A DNA stretch of 64,000 bases, taken from the NCBI RefSeq assembly GCF_037094685.1, contig NZ_CP146614.1, positions 1,178,001-1,242,000 on the forward strand. Reading direction: 5' to 3'. Under the pieces are notes generated by a model that was not told where the DNA came from, searched no databases, and saw only the letters and a program-made list of their open reading frames with translations. How positions within the stretch are numbered: the first letter of the stretch is position 1; the number at the start of each line of letters is the position of its first letter. Positions 48,277 to 57,179 of the stretch are shown here, piece after piece. The translations under genes and the position numbers were made by a program. Origin of the DNA: Massilia sp. METH4. GTDB lineage: Bacteria; Pseudomonadota; Gammaproteobacteria; Burkholderiales; Burkholderiaceae_D.

Positions 48277-48780
48277 GTGCAACAGGCCCTGAACATCGCA
48301 ATCATCATCGTGGCGCTGCTGGCGCTGTACTACCTGCTGAAGACCCGGCCCAAGCCTGCGCCATGGCAGGGCCGCCCGACCGGCGGTTCCTATACCCCGG
48401 TGCCGGAAGGCGAACCGGTGCGCCACTGGTCGGACGGCGGCCGCTTCGAGCTCGAGGTGGTGGGCGAGTCGCGCTACCGCGACACGATCGCCGCGCTGGC
48501 CGGCGAACACGGCGAAGCGAAGGCCGATGCGCGCCACCCGGCGCTGCTGCTGCCGGATGACGCCAATCCCTACGAGGACAAGGCCGTGGCCGTATTCCTC
48601 GCCGGCCGCATGGTCGGCTACCTGGCGCCCAAGGATGCGCTGGCCTTCCGGGAAATGCTCAGGCGCCACGAGATCGACGGCAAGCTTACCTCGACCGACG
48701 CCGCGGTGCGCGGCGGCGGCACGTGGGAAGGCAAGCGCCTGGCTTATTCGGTGTGGCTGGATGTATCGCTGAAAGGCTGA
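48277..48780 (+). CDS. Membrane-anchored HIRAN-like domain protein
   Basis: The 167-residue protein starts at GTG with one transmembrane helix (about 5-21: LNIAIIIVALLALYYLL), a short basic linker, and a C-terminal domain (about 55-165) with FELEVVGESRYRDTIAALAG, PDDANPYEDKAVAVFLAGRMVGYLAPKDALAFR. This matches HIRAN, a domain that binds DNA 3' ends in helicase contexts, but here anchored to a membrane without a helicase. Its stop overlaps the convergent next gene by 37 bp. Confidence 0.75.
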   Translation: MQQALNIAIIIVALLALYYLLKTRPKPAPWQGRPTGGSYTPVPEGEPVRHWSDGGRFELEVVGESRYRDTIAALAGEHGEAKADARHPALLLPDDANPYEDKAVAVFLAGRMVGYLAPKDALAFREMLRRHEIDGKLTSTDAAVRGGGTWEGKRLAYSVWLDVSLKG

Positions 48781-49052
48781 GCGGCCGTTATCGCGGCATC
48801 CTGCCGGGGGACGAGGATGCGCTCTTCGAGGTGGCCCCCGTCGATCAGCTCGCGCGCAAGGGCGCGCGCCTCGATCTCCGCCGCGTGTTCGCGCTTGAAC
48901 AGCGCCGGGGTTTCAATGACGATGGGCGGCTCGAACGTACGGCCCGTGTAACGATGCGCCTTGACGTGGATGCGGCCGCGATACCTTGCGGCCTCTTCTT
49001 CCGTCACATCGACGCTGTATACGTAACCCTTTACCCAGATATCTTCGGTCAT
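48744..49052 (-). CDS. Conserved-looking small protein, unknown
   Basis: A 102-residue soluble protein starting MTEDIWVKGYVYSVDVTEEEAARYRGRIHVKAHRYTG. No family is recognised. It runs into the end of the HIRAN gene on the other strand (37-bp overlap), and its last 15 or so residues may be a late addition. Confidence 0.55.
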   Translation of the reverse strand: MTEDIWVKGYVYSVDVTEEEAARYRGRIHVKAHRYTGRTFEPPIVIETPALFKREHAAEIEARALARELIDGGHLEERILVPRQDAAITAAQPFSDTSSHTE

Positions 49053-49147
49053 GCTACTTCGGCAACATGTGAAAGCGCGGATGCTAGCACGCGCGGCCAT
49101 GGCCGCGCGCACGCTTGCCGCCATGGCGGCAGAGTGACAGGCATGGA

Positions 49148-49330
49148 TCAGTGCAGCTTGCGCAGGTGCTCGCGCACGGCTTTCACACTCGGGCCCGCCT
49201 GCTTGACGGCTTCGCGCAATTCATCGGGCGAAAGGTTCAGCTCCTTCGTCCAGTAGCGCAGTTCCCACTCTTCGTTCACATTGATGCGGTTGCGGTCCTG
49301 TGGGCCGCGGTCTTGCAGATTGTCTGCCAT
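49148..49330 (-). CDS. DUF3606-type small protein
   Basis: A 60-residue protein (MADNLQDRGPQDRNRINVNE... with WELRYWTKELNLSPDELREAV) typical of DUF3606, a small helical family of unknown function common in soil proteobacteria. The longer upstream reading frame is not needed; the ATG has an AAGGAG site. Confidence 0.82.
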   Translation of the reverse strand: MADNLQDRGPQDRNRINVNEEWELRYWTKELNLSPDELREAVKQAGPSVKAVREHLRKLH

Positions 49331-49425
49331 GATGTTCTCCTTGAGTAAGGACGACTCGCGTCGTTCACGAAAGGATCGCGCGCTGCGCGTTGCCGGTCGG
49401 TTAGGTGACGCACCGTGGAGCAAGA

Positions 49426-50205
49426 TCAGCCGTCCAGCGCGCGGATATGCAGGCGGAATTCCTGCTGGTCCGGATAGGCGCGCAGCAATTCCAGCGGCGC
49501 CCTGCGCCGCCCGACCCACTCGCGCAAGCGCTCCTCGGCTTCCTGCGACGCGTGGGCGCCGAGCACGACGCCCGTCAACGCTTCCGGTTCGAATTCCACC
49601 AGGCCCGGCCCTTCATAGCGGATCGCCCGCCACTCGCCTTCATACAGCCAGTGCCGGCTCTTCATGAGGAAGGTCTTGGCGGCCATGTCGTCGTCGCGGT
49701 CGCGGAAGGGGTTGATCAGCTCGCGCCGCGATTCGTAGCCGATCGGCCGCGCATCGCGCAGGAAAGCGGCGTGCGGATCGAAGCGCAGGCAAAGGCCCTT
49801 GTGGCAATCGGCATAGTGCGACCACATCAGGATATGGTCGTTCTCGGAGGACAGGCACAATACGCCCACCTCCTCGGCCAGGATGCGCGAGTGCAGTTGC
49901 TGGATCTTCTGCTGCCCCTGCAGCGTGCGCAGGTCGGTATCGGGATCGGCCAGCGCCTTTTCCAGTTCGGCCTCGCATTCGCGCTCCGTCAGATGCGGCA
50001 TCCGCTGCGTGCACATGCGGTGGTAATACGCCTTCATCTCCTCGAGCGGCGCATCGAAGGTGAACGCAGGGCGCGAATCGAACGGATCGTTGAAGGTGCA
50101 CGGCGGCGCGAAGTAGATCGTGTTCTCGCACACGATCTGCCGCGCGAACTCGACGTCGCATTCGCTGGTGAAAGGCCGGTATTTGTAGAGATGTTCCGGT
50201 GCCAC
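49426..50205 (-). CDS. DUF2971 protein
   Basis: The 259-residue soluble protein starts at GTG behind a GGGAGGA site with MAPEHLYKYRPFTSE. LYKYRPF, FNDPFDSRP, VLCLSSENDHILMWSHYADCHKGLCLRFD are the conserved parts of DUF2971. Function is unknown; some members occur in defence or toxin contexts, but nothing here points to one. Confidence 0.85.
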   Translation of the reverse strand: MAPEHLYKYRPFTSECDVEFARQIVCENTIYFAPPCTFNDPFDSRPAFTFDAPLEEMKAYYHRMCTQRMPHLTERECEAELEKALADPDTDLRTLQGQQKIQQLHSRILAEEVGVLCLSSENDHILMWSHYADCHKGLCLRFDPHAAFLRDARPIGYESRRELINPFRDRDDDMAAKTFLMKSRHWLYEGEWRAIRYEGPGLVEFEPEALTGVVLGAHASQEAEERLREWVGRRRAPLELLRAYPDQQEFRLHIRALDG

Positions 50206-50326
50206 GATGATCCTCCCGCTGTGATCGAATCATCTTAGCGAAACGGGCAGGACGGCGCGCACGGCCTGCTGGCAGCCGTGCTGTAACGAAGCCTAGGGCT
50301 CGCGCGTAACCGGAAAGCGATGCCGG

Positions 50327-52339
50327 TCAGAACTTGGCGCGCACGCCGAACACGAAGCTGCGGCCCGGCAGGGGCGCGATATCCTTCAGCACCGAGGTGG
50401 AGACGCGGATCTCGTCATCGAGCAGGTTCTTGGCCAGCACGAAGTACGTAAGGTCATAGGCTCCTGCCTTCTGCGTATAGGACAGATTGGCGTTCAGCTG
50501 GTTGTAGCTGTCCGTGGGGGTCGTTTCGAACGATGCAAGGCGGTCCTGCCCGCGCGCATGCACGAGCGACAGACCGGCGCGCAGCGCATCCATCTTGTAG
50601 CCGATCGAGGCGCCGATACGGTCGGCCGGCTGCAGCGGCAGGCTGCCGCCGGCATCGAGCTTGCCCCGCGACCTGTCGGCGAACACGCGCCCCGACCAGC
50701 CGGCGCCATGCTCGTTATAGGTCAGCTCGGCCTCGGCCCCGCGGATCGTGGCATCGCCCTGCTCGAAGATGCGCTCGCGCAGCTCGTCGCCCGGGTTGCC
50801 CTCCTCGTCCAGCAGCACGCCCGTGACATTGCCGTAGATATAGTCGTTGACCTTGTTGCGGTACAGGTTCGCCTTCCACCGCACCAGGCCGCTGGTCTTC
50901 TGCACGGACAGCTCGACGTTGCGCGACACTTCCTTGTTGAAGTCGGGGTTGCCGATGTCGAACGTGACGGTGGCATCGTGCGGGCCGTGCGAATACAGCT
51001 CTTCGGTGGCCGGCGCGCGCTGCGCATAGGAGAACGTCAGGCCGGCGCCATAACCCTGCACGAACGGCCACAGCGCGCCGATCGAGCCGGACTTCAGGTC
51101 GAACGAACGCTCCAGCCCCGTGATCGGCTGGCGCTTTACGTGCTCGAGCCGGGCGCCGGCGGACAGGCGTACCGGGCCCAGGTCCTTTTCCTCGACGAGG
51201 AAGCCGGCCTGCGACGTGGAGCGCGTGGCGGGCACCGTATCCGGGCCGCCCTCCGCCGACAAGGCGGCGAAGTGCGTGTTCTCGGTCTGGATGCCGAACG
51301 TGCCGCGCCAGCCCGCCACCGGCAGGTGCGACAGTTCCACACGCGTCTCCGTCGAGCGGTTGGTGAACTGGACTTCGGGCGCGTCGTCCTCGCCCAGCTC
51401 GGCGTGCTCGTAGTCCGTATGGCCGGCCTTGAATTTCAGGTTCTCGAAGCCGGCGAACGGCGCCTTCACCAAGCCTTCGATGTCGTAGCGGGTCTGCTTC
51501 TGGTCGATGCGCGAACCCTCGGCGCTGGGGATGCCGTACAGATTGGTCAGGTGCGACACGGATGCGCCCACATAGCCCCAATCATCCACGTACGAACTGC
51601 CCAGCCCGACATTGCGTTCCCGCGTAAACGAGTTGGCGAGGCGGCCGGAGCCCGACTCGGGATCGCCGATCACGCGGGTGCCGGGAATCTTGTAGTCAGC
51701 CGCATTGCGCCAGTTGCCGTCGGCATGCAAGGCGAACTTGCCGATTGATCCGTCCAGCGTGCCGGACCCGTTCTTGCCGGTATCGACGGTGCTGTAGCGT
51801 GCCTCGGCCTGGCCGGTGAGCTTCGGCTCCAGCGCGGTCGGGATGCGCTCGTTGACGACGTTGACGAGGCCGCCGATCGCGCCCGAGCCGTACAGCAGCG
51901 CGGCCGGCCCACGCAGGATCTCGATCTGGTGCGCCACGGCGCCTTCGGCCGCCACCGCGTGGTCGTTCGACAGCCCGGACACATCCGACACCGCCATACC
52001 GTTCTCCAGCATTTTTACGCGCGGGCCTTCCATGCCGCGGATGATGGGGCGCGAGGCGCCGGCACCGAAGGCGGAAGCGGACACGCCCAGCTCCTGCGAC
52101 AGCGTTTCGCCCAGCGAGCTGCCGGCCTTGTCGCGCAGCTCGTCGCCTTGCAGCACCTTGGCCGGGGTAAGGATCTGGTCGCCCTCGGAGGTGCGGAAGG
52201 GGTTGGCGGTGACGACCACCTGCTGGATCGGCTGGGCCGCGCCTTGCGGGTCCGGCGCGGCGGCGTCGGCATTGGCGAAAGCGGAAGAAGAGATGGCGGC
52301 CAGGATGGCGCTGGCCAGCAGCGTGCGTTGCGTATTCAT
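50327..52339 (-). CDS. TonB-dependent outer-membrane receptor, ZnuD-like
   Basis: The 670-residue receptor has a signal peptide (MNTQRTLLASAILAAISSSAFA), a TonB box region (IQQVVVTANPFRT), a plug domain with RPIIRGMEGPRVKMLENGM and a 22-strand barrel ending in F. The plug motif GASRPIIRGMEGPRV and lack of ligand-specific inserts resemble ZnuD-type zinc/heme receptors. A small His-rich exported protein is encoded just upstream, which supports a metal substrate. No Fur or Zur site was found. Confidence 0.85.
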   Translation of the reverse strand: MNTQRTLLASAILAAISSSAFANADAAAPDPQGAAQPIQQVVVTANPFRTSEGDQILTPAKVLQGDELRDKAGSSLGETLSQELGVSASAFGAGASRPIIRGMEGPRVKMLENGMAVSDVSGLSNDHAVAAEGAVAHQIEILRGPAALLYGSGAIGGLVNVVNERIPTALEPKLTGQAEARYSTVDTGKNGSGTLDGSIGKFALHADGNWRNAADYKIPGTRVIGDPESGSGRLANSFTRERNVGLGSSYVDDWGYVGASVSHLTNLYGIPSAEGSRIDQKQTRYDIEGLVKAPFAGFENLKFKAGHTDYEHAELGEDDAPEVQFTNRSTETRVELSHLPVAGWRGTFGIQTENTHFAALSAEGGPDTVPATRSTSQAGFLVEEKDLGPVRLSAGARLEHVKRQPITGLERSFDLKSGSIGALWPFVQGYGAGLTFSYAQRAPATEELYSHGPHDATVTFDIGNPDFNKEVSRNVELSVQKTSGLVRWKANLYRNKVNDYIYGNVTGVLLDEEGNPGDELRERIFEQGDATIRGAEAELTYNEHGAGWSGRVFADRSRGKLDAGGSLPLQPADRIGASIGYKMDALRAGLSLVHARGQDRLASFETTPTDSYNQLNANLSYTQKAGAYDLTYFVLAKNLLDDEIRVSTSVLKDIAPLPGRSFVFGVRAKF

Positions 52340-52427
52340 TTGAAACTACCTCGGGTGTATGGAATGACGAGCTGCCGCCGCGCAGGCGGCTGCGCGGCGG
52401 CTAAAGCTTTTTTGTTACTTGTGCTGG

Positions 52428-52769
52428 TCAGGCCCGAGGTGGAGCGCGCGGCTGGAAGGCGCGGACGGCTTGCGCGGCGGCCGGCTGCGCTATGCGTTCT
52501 GCGGAAGGGTGGAAGCCGTTGCCGGCTATCCGGAAGTGGTGGTTCGGGACGCCATGCGCGTAGGCCAGCTGCTCGGCCGAGAGGCACTGGGCGCACAGGT
52601 GGTCCGCCGCCGGCGTCTGCGGGGCGCCGTCGTCCTGGCCCTGCAACTGCTCGGTGGCGATGCGCTGGACGTGCGTGTAGCCGTGCGCCAGTGCCAGCTG
52701 CTGGGAAACCAGGAGCAGCAGCGAGAGCAGCAGTTGGACGATCAGTTGACCGGGATGGCGCGGGGACAT
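52428..52769 (-). CDS. DUF2946-like small exported protein
   Basis: A 113-residue protein with an N-terminal hydrophobic segment (LIVQLLLSLLLLVSQQLALAHG) followed by CAQCLSAEQLAYA and several His (HGVPNHHFRIAGNGFH). This is the pattern of short exported DUF2946-like proteins encoded beside metal receptors. It lies 88 bp upstream of the receptor gene, probably in one transcript. Confidence 0.7.
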   Translation of the reverse strand: MSPRHPGQLIVQLLLSLLLLVSQQLALAHGYTHVQRIATEQLQGQDDGAPQTPAADHLCAQCLSAEQLAYAHGVPNHHFRIAGNGFHPSAERIAQPAAAQAVRAFQPRAPPRA

Positions 52770-52842
52770 GCGGCTGTTCGGGAGTGTTGGTTGGCTGGCC
52801 CGCTTGTCGTTACGGACCTGGCTGCTGCGAACATGGGGAATC

Positions 52843-52916
52843 TGGAGCGGGTGAAGGGGATCGAACCCTCGTCTTAAGCTTGGGAAGCTCCTGCTCTACC
52901 ATTGAGCTACACCCGC
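52843..52916 (-). tRNA. glyU: tRNA-Gly(CCC)
   Basis: The minus strand folds as a cloverleaf: acceptor arm GCGGGTG/CACCCGC, D arm GCTC/GAGC, anticodon loop TTCCCAA (anticodon CCC), T loop TTCGATC, and encoded CCA. The outermost anticodon-stem pair is G.A. It marks the left limit of the low-GC region. Confidence 0.93.
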
Positions 52917-53013
52917 GTACGGCGCATTTTACGCGGCTTTGTGCCGGGTTGACAACGTGGGGGATGGTCAATGCTCTTGAGCACAAGGTATACCGATTCG
53001 TTGTTGTGATCGT

Positions 53014-53319
53014 TCATCGCTGGGTACATATGTCGCGCATCTTGTCCGTTACGGCGTCGGAGATGTGGTATAGCCGCGTTCTTGCCGGCTCCGGGTGCGC
53101 GTCAGCGCTCGAGTAGAGTGCAGTCGACATATCGAGCATGACCTCTACCAATTTTTTGGGGAGCGTTGCAGAACCTTCATACAACTTGGCCAGCTTGTCC
53201 AGCTCGCGCAAAAAACCATCGACTTCAGCTGGCTCGGGCACTTTTCGTTCTCGCACCAGTAAGAAAACCCGCTCACTCCGCGCAAGAAATGTTTCAATCT
53301 GCTCTTCCATACAGTCCAT
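53014..53319 (-). CDS. Small protein at the island edge, unknown
   Basis: A 101-residue helical, charged protein (MDCMEEQIETFLARSERVFLLVRERKVPEPAEVDGFLREL). No family is recognised. It is the first gene after tRNA-Gly. Start could be the later ATG at 53310. Confidence 0.5.
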   Translation of the reverse strand: MDCMEEQIETFLARSERVFLLVRERKVPEPAEVDGFLRELDKLAKLYEGSATLPKKLVEVMLDMSTALYSSADAHPEPARTRLYHISDAVTDKMRDICTQR

Positions 53320-53389
53320 ATGCCTTATCTGGGCTCGGCGTACCATCATGCCCACTACAAGATGCCGTTCCGCTCAGTGCCCCCATCCG

Positions 53390-53893
53390 TCAATGATTTG
53401 AAAATACCACGAGCTTGCCCTCGGGGTACCTCCCGTGCCACCCGCAGGGGAAGCCGTTGCTCAGATATACCTTCAGCATCTCCTGCCAGAGGCGTGGGAA
53501 GTATTCGTTCGAATAGCAGTTCAGTAAGACGTTCATGTCACGCCACATCAACTCGTGCAGGACGCAGCTCACATTCCCGCTCAATTTGACATCCGCGCCA
53601 TGGAAGTTCTTTTCGGTCAATCCAAAGCAGCGGTTCTTCATGAGGTTGTGGTCGATCCAGCTATTCCATTCGAAGCTGTTTGGGAACAATGTACTTGAAT
53701 CGCTGACCGTCTCCCAGTTATCGAACTCTTCGAAAGAATCATCTACTGCGTACCTCAGTGCCAACCCGCCGTCCTTCAGAACAAGCTTGTTTGACGGATC
53801 GCCGTCAAACGGCCTGTCGAAGTAGGATTGGCGCTCCAGGAACGCGATCAAGGGCGCCGCGCTGACGATCACGTCTTTCCAATGTTTTTTCAT
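53390..53893 (-). CDS. Putative immunity-type protein, unknown family
   Basis: A 167-residue soluble protein starting MKKHWKDVIVSAAPLIAFLERQSYF behind an AGGAAG site. It ends GWHGRYPEGKLVVFSNH. The same C-terminal pattern recurs in a decayed copy at 59111-59200, so it belongs to a family that is duplicated in this locus. Immunity function is inferred from position among other immunity-like genes. Confidence 0.65.
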   Translation of the reverse strand: MKKHWKDVIVSAAPLIAFLERQSYFDRPFDGDPSNKLVLKDGGLALRYAVDDSFEEFDNWETVSDSSTLFPNSFEWNSWIDHNLMKNRCFGLTEKNFHGADVKLSGNVSCVLHELMWRDMNVLLNCYSNEYFPRLWQEMLKVYLSNGFPCGWHGRYPEGKLVVFSNH

Positions 53894-53951
53894 TCTTCCT
53901 GGGGTATATATTCCATGCGCCCTAAAGGACGCATATTTGCTGGTCGCCCGA

Positions 53952-54341
53952 TCACCCAACAGTGAAGTGGCAATCGGTGTCATCGAATATGCGGCCCAGG
54001 TACGTCACCACCTCCTCGAAGTCGATGCACCCTTCAGCCAAGACCACGTCGATTTCCTTGATTTCGCCGCAATATTGGTTAGCCGGCGCCAGCGCAAGAA
54101 CGAGGCGCTCTCTGCTCAGCAAGACGTGCCGGATTCCACCATAACCGGACATCGACCGGTCGTTCAGCTCCAGGAAATAGCTGTTAAGCTCACCATTCAC
54201 TTCCTCGGCATCCTGCTCCACCACGCGTTGCACGATGATGTAATTGCCGGGCTCCTTTTCGCTATCGGCGAACCCAACTATGAATGCCTCTTCTTCTTCC
54301 TTCGCGAAACCGCAGCGCGCGGTAAAGGCCAGTCTTTCCAC
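53952..54341 (-). CDS. Imm10-family immunity protein
   Basis: The 129-residue protein starts at GTG behind AGGA. EEAFIVGFADSEKEPGNYIIVQR and SMSGYGGIRHVLLSRERLVLAL match the Imm10 family, which neutralises nuclease-type polymorphic toxins. No toxin for it is adjacent, so it is an orphan. Confidence 0.75.
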   Translation of the reverse strand: MERLAFTARCGFAKEEEEAFIVGFADSEKEPGNYIIVQRVVEQDAEEVNGELNSYFLELNDRSMSGYGGIRHVLLSRERLVLALAPANQYCGEIKEIDVVLAEGCIDFEEVVTYLGRIFDDTDCHFTVG

Positions 54342-54398
54342 GTATCTATCCTGGGTTGATGATTGCGAACGTGCTATGTCAACGTACAGCTCGCCTCT

Positions 54399-54644
54399 TC
54401 AGCGAAGCCTCGACGGAGCGTGTCGGCTGAGCCAGCGCCGCAGCCGTAATGCGTGATCGGGACCGAAGACCGACGCCGTCCCGGCAGTACTCGCCAACTC
54501 CGGCTCAAGGTCAAGAAAGTCGTCGAATTCGACGTAGTAGTTCAAGCACCGGATAATTTCATTGTCAGAAGCGGATGGCTTTTGCCTGACCGCGAGATCG
54601 ACAACGTCCTGCAAGTGCTCGCGCAAGTAGCCAGGCGTCGCGCC
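54399..54644 (-). pseudogene. N-terminally truncated DUF7716-like immunity gene
   Basis: The open frame begins directly after TAA with GATPGYLREHLQDVVDLAVRQ and ends RHAPSRLR. ASDNEIIRCLNYYVEFDDFLDLE aligns with PTPEQLLEAFTFYVDNDAFIEF at the end of the intact gene at 59266-59574. Only the C-terminal half remains and the only start is TTG (54626). Confidence 0.6.
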
Positions 54645-54821
54645 TTAGAAACCCGGAATGCTTGATCTCCTGGTGGACCTTTGGAGTGGTGCAGGCTTGT
54701 GGGCGAATGCTCAAACTCATGCTCGGGCTGGTGGCATAATGCGAGGGCATGACGAGCGCGATGAAAGCCCAACAATTATGTCACCAAGCGGCCACCCTTC
54801 GTAGAGCCTAGCCGAAGTAGA

Positions 54822-55235
54822 TCAATCGATAGTATAGAAGAACGGCAGCTCAAATGGATCGGTCCCAGCTTCATCTTCTTCGCTGTCGCACCATATTTCA
54901 AAGGGATTACCCAGAGGATCGATAATCCTTGCATAATAACCGCCCCGGTGATTACACGCCATGTCAAATACTGCTCCACGCTTGTATAACTCTGTGCAGT
55001 AAGTCGGAAAATCCCTTTCGATATGAAAGGAAAACATCGGCAACCTTCGACTGTCAGGCGGAAGTATTACACTGTCGCTACGCGCATACATGAGCAGCAA
55101 ACCAACCGTCTTGTTCGGAATCGGCAAAAAAAACAGACCTTCATTCTCCTCGAACCGGAGGATATCTTTGTAGTATGAATTGACCGTTTCGTAAGTCTCG
55201 GCAGTTACGGGAATTATGATGTTAACGGTTGTCAT
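54822..55235 (-). CDS. VOC (glyoxalase-fold) superfamily protein
   Basis: The 137-residue protein starts MTTVNIIIPVTAETYETVNSYYKDILRFEENEG and contains MFSFHIERDFPTYC and ARIIDPLGNPFEIWCDSEEDE, the layout of one VOC domain pair. Metal-binding residues are not complete. An ATG five codons upstream (55250) is an alternative. Role in the island is unknown; VOC proteins can be resistance or immunity proteins. Confidence 0.75.
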   Translation of the reverse strand: MTTVNIIIPVTAETYETVNSYYKDILRFEENEGLFFLPIPNKTVGLLLMYARSDSVILPPDSRRLPMFSFHIERDFPTYCTELYKRGAVFDMACNHRGGYYARIIDPLGNPFEIWCDSEEDEAGTDPFELPFFYTID

Positions 55236-55344
55236 AGTGGACTTAGGCATACTTAAGGTACTTGATTTCGAATCACAGTAGTGGCCACTGCCAACACCAC
55301 TGCTCACGCACACGCGTAAGGAGGAGCGACGATATCGCGTCGCT

Positions 55345-55545
55345 TTAGTAGCGCTGCAATCTGACTTCTGCTATATCAAACTGCAAGCGCTTGAACGACG
55401 GGGCATCTGCTGCACCGAGCCGAGTCGATCCATGAGCGATTGCAGGCATTTTGAATGCATCGAAATTCAGCGTTTTCGTCGATAAAAAATCTGTCCCATC
55501 GCCCGCTCCGTTTAGACCCTCGGCGTCGTACTCGCACAGGCACAA
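55345..55545 (-). pseudogene. Short remnant ORF, unknown
   Basis: The frame opens directly after TGA and its only start is TTG (MCLCEYDAEGLNGAGDGTDF). It ends LQFDIAEVRLQRY, which looks like the C-terminus of a longer protein. The 338 bp between the VOC gene and the fragment at 55574 hold nothing else I can support. Confidence 0.3.
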
Positions 55546-55573
55546 AATTAATCAGCTTTGGTGAAGAAGGCTT

Positions 55574-55721
55574 TTATCTCGTATATGTCGTTTTGGCGAA
55601 AGCAAGGCGCGCAAATGAAAGACTAGACTCCCATCCCGTTTTATACACACCGCGATCAGCTACTTCAAAAGGGATGTCATCGATTATAACAGCCGAATCC
55701 GGAACAAATGAAAACCGCGAA
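55574..55721 (-). pseudogene. C-terminal fragment of the YMR-tail immunity-like family
   Basis: After the stop of the intact copy (55725) the frame resumes inside the same gene: SFVPDSAVIIDDIPFEVADR and the end TTYTR with TAA at 55576-55574. It matches the C-terminal half of 55725-56060. It has no start codon and is a duplication remnant. Confidence 0.7.
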
Positions 55722-55724
55722 CGC

Positions 55725-56060
55725 TTATCTCATGTAGGACGTATTGACCAGGGACAGGTCACCGAGACGATAAATATAAACGATAGCCATGCCGTTCCTG
55801 TACATTCCGCGATCAGCTATCTCGAATGGAATCCCGTTTACAAAATAAGCCGGATCCGGGAGGAAGGAAACAGCCGCGTAGGATTGGTCGTCATTCACAC
55901 TAATCGCAATCTTATAGTTGCTCAACGACCACTCTCCTTTGGATTTCCTGCGGAATTCTTCAAGGGCCAGCGGAAATGTTGGCAATACCTCCCCTCTAAA
56001 AGAAAAGTCGGAAGGGTATTTCGTTACTAAATGATCCCATTTTTCCTTCTCATCTGGCAC
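55725..56060 (-). CDS. Immunity-like protein (YMR-tail family), intact copy
   Basis: A 111-residue protein starting at GTG behind AGGAGG (MPDEKEKWDHLVTKYPSDFSFRGEVLPTFPLALEEF) and ending DLSLVNTSYMR. Two damaged relatives flank it (55574-55721 and 56262-56620). No named family is recognised. Repetition in a toxin-immunity locus suggests immunity, by inference. Confidence 0.65.
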   Translation of the reverse strand: MPDEKEKWDHLVTKYPSDFSFRGEVLPTFPLALEEFRRKSKGEWSLSNYKIAISVNDDQSYAAVSFLPDPAYFVNGIPFEIADRGMYRNGMAIVYIYRLGDLSLVNTSYMR

Positions 56061-56261
56061 AAGGGCCTCCTAAATAGCGCATTATCAAATTGCACTCCGC
56101 ACTTTCCTGAAACAAGGGCGGAAGTTTTTGTAATGCCATCCTGGCGGCCTTTCTGTTTTATAATCAGAAGCTAGCCATCGTTGGCAAACCTGCTCCCTGC
56201 TATCGATTCCCTGCACAATCCATGGCAAGGGAAGCAATTGACGAGTTCGTGTGTACGGCGT

Positions 56262-56620
56262 TTATCTCATATACGTGGTCTTGACCAAAGCAAGGTCTGC
56301 CAACCGATAGATATAGACAACGCCCATCCCGTTTTTATACATTCCACGATCAGCCACTTCAAAAGGAATACCATCAATGCTGCAAGCTGGATCTGGAACG
56401 AACGAAATTGCCGCATACGATTCGTCTTTGCTGACGCTAACGAAATCTTGTAGTTATCCAAAGGCCAATTTCCTTTTGATAGCGCATTGAAATCATGCAT
56501 GGCTAGTGGGAATATCGCCAACACTTTGCCTCTGAACGTAAAATCTCTGGGGTAGTGATTCAATAGATTCAGCAACTCTTCGTCTTCAAAAGACACAAAA
56601 TCCTCCACTGACCTGATCAT
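56262..56620 (-). pseudogene. Frameshifted copy of the YMR-tail immunity-like family
   Basis: MIRSVEDFVSFEDEELLNLLNHYPRDFTFRG matches the intact copy in frame 1 up to NYKISL. One base is then missing near TCGTTAGCGTC, and the match continues in another frame with SVSKDESYAAISFVPDPACS to DLALVKTTYMR and TAA at 56264-56262. A single-base sequencing error would also explain it. Confidence 0.75.
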
Positions 56621-56684
56621 CGGAGACTGCAAGGGGGACAACGTCCCTTGGACAGTTAGGCAGCCTTGGCATTTCGCTGCATAG

Positions 56685-57005
56685 TTACCTGGACGCGTCT
56701 TTGACAAGCCAGGCCAATGCCTGTTTTGTGGCCACGACGTCGCAGGCTTCAATGTCCGAAAGGGGATGGTCCCAGTCGCCATCTCGAATAAGTACGCAAC
56801 GAAAGCAGCCATTCCTGTCAAAAGAGGGGCGCCAGCCGACATCGATGATGGCTCCACCTGGATACGTGATCTGCAACATGTCTTCCTTCAGAAAATCGAT
56901 ATGATCGTCCACTTTGAAATCATCCGGAAGTAACGATATATCGTCGAACTCTACCGTGCCGCTTCGGATATCGATGTCCCAAAATGTTTTCTCTTTCTCG
57001 TCCAT
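56685..57005 (-). CDS. Small immunity-like protein, unknown family
   Basis: A 106-residue acidic protein: MDEKEKTFWDIDIRSGTVEF, then ITYPGGAIIDVGWRPSFDRNGCFRCVLIRDGDWDHPL. The pattern of an Asp-rich start and DVGWxPxFD is seen in small proteins beside RHS genes, from memory. The ATG at 57005 is chosen; the longer upstream frame overlaps other remnants. Confidence 0.6.
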   Translation of the reverse strand: MDEKEKTFWDIDIRSGTVEFDDISLLPDDFKVDDHIDFLKEDMLQITYPGGAIIDVGWRPSFDRNGCFRCVLIRDGDWDHPLSDIEACDVVATKQALAWLVKDASR

Positions 57006-57179
57006 ACAAGTATCCTGCCTGTTCACTGCTGCCTTCAATTGGAAAGTTAGCGATTGCATCTTCGAGATCCCCATTGGTAACAATGTTCGACTCGTCCATC
57101 CACACCGGGTCCTTGCAGTAGCGAGACTAAGAAATTTTCCCCAGGCCCTGGACCGCCGACATGAATGAATTAGCACTCC

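Noticed and set aside
52843..52916. Integrase attachment site for the low-GC region
   Set aside because: No integrase gene and no repeated tRNA end was found in the window, so the tRNA is only a boundary landmark.
55455..56030. 191-residue plus-strand frame
   Set aside because: It is antisense to the duplicated immunity-like copies and shows no ribosome site or motif.
56920..57144. Minus-strand frame with VWMDESNIVTNGDLEDAIANF
   Set aside because: It might be a remnant of a lost gene, but it overlaps the start of 56685-57005 and nothing supports a function or a start codon.
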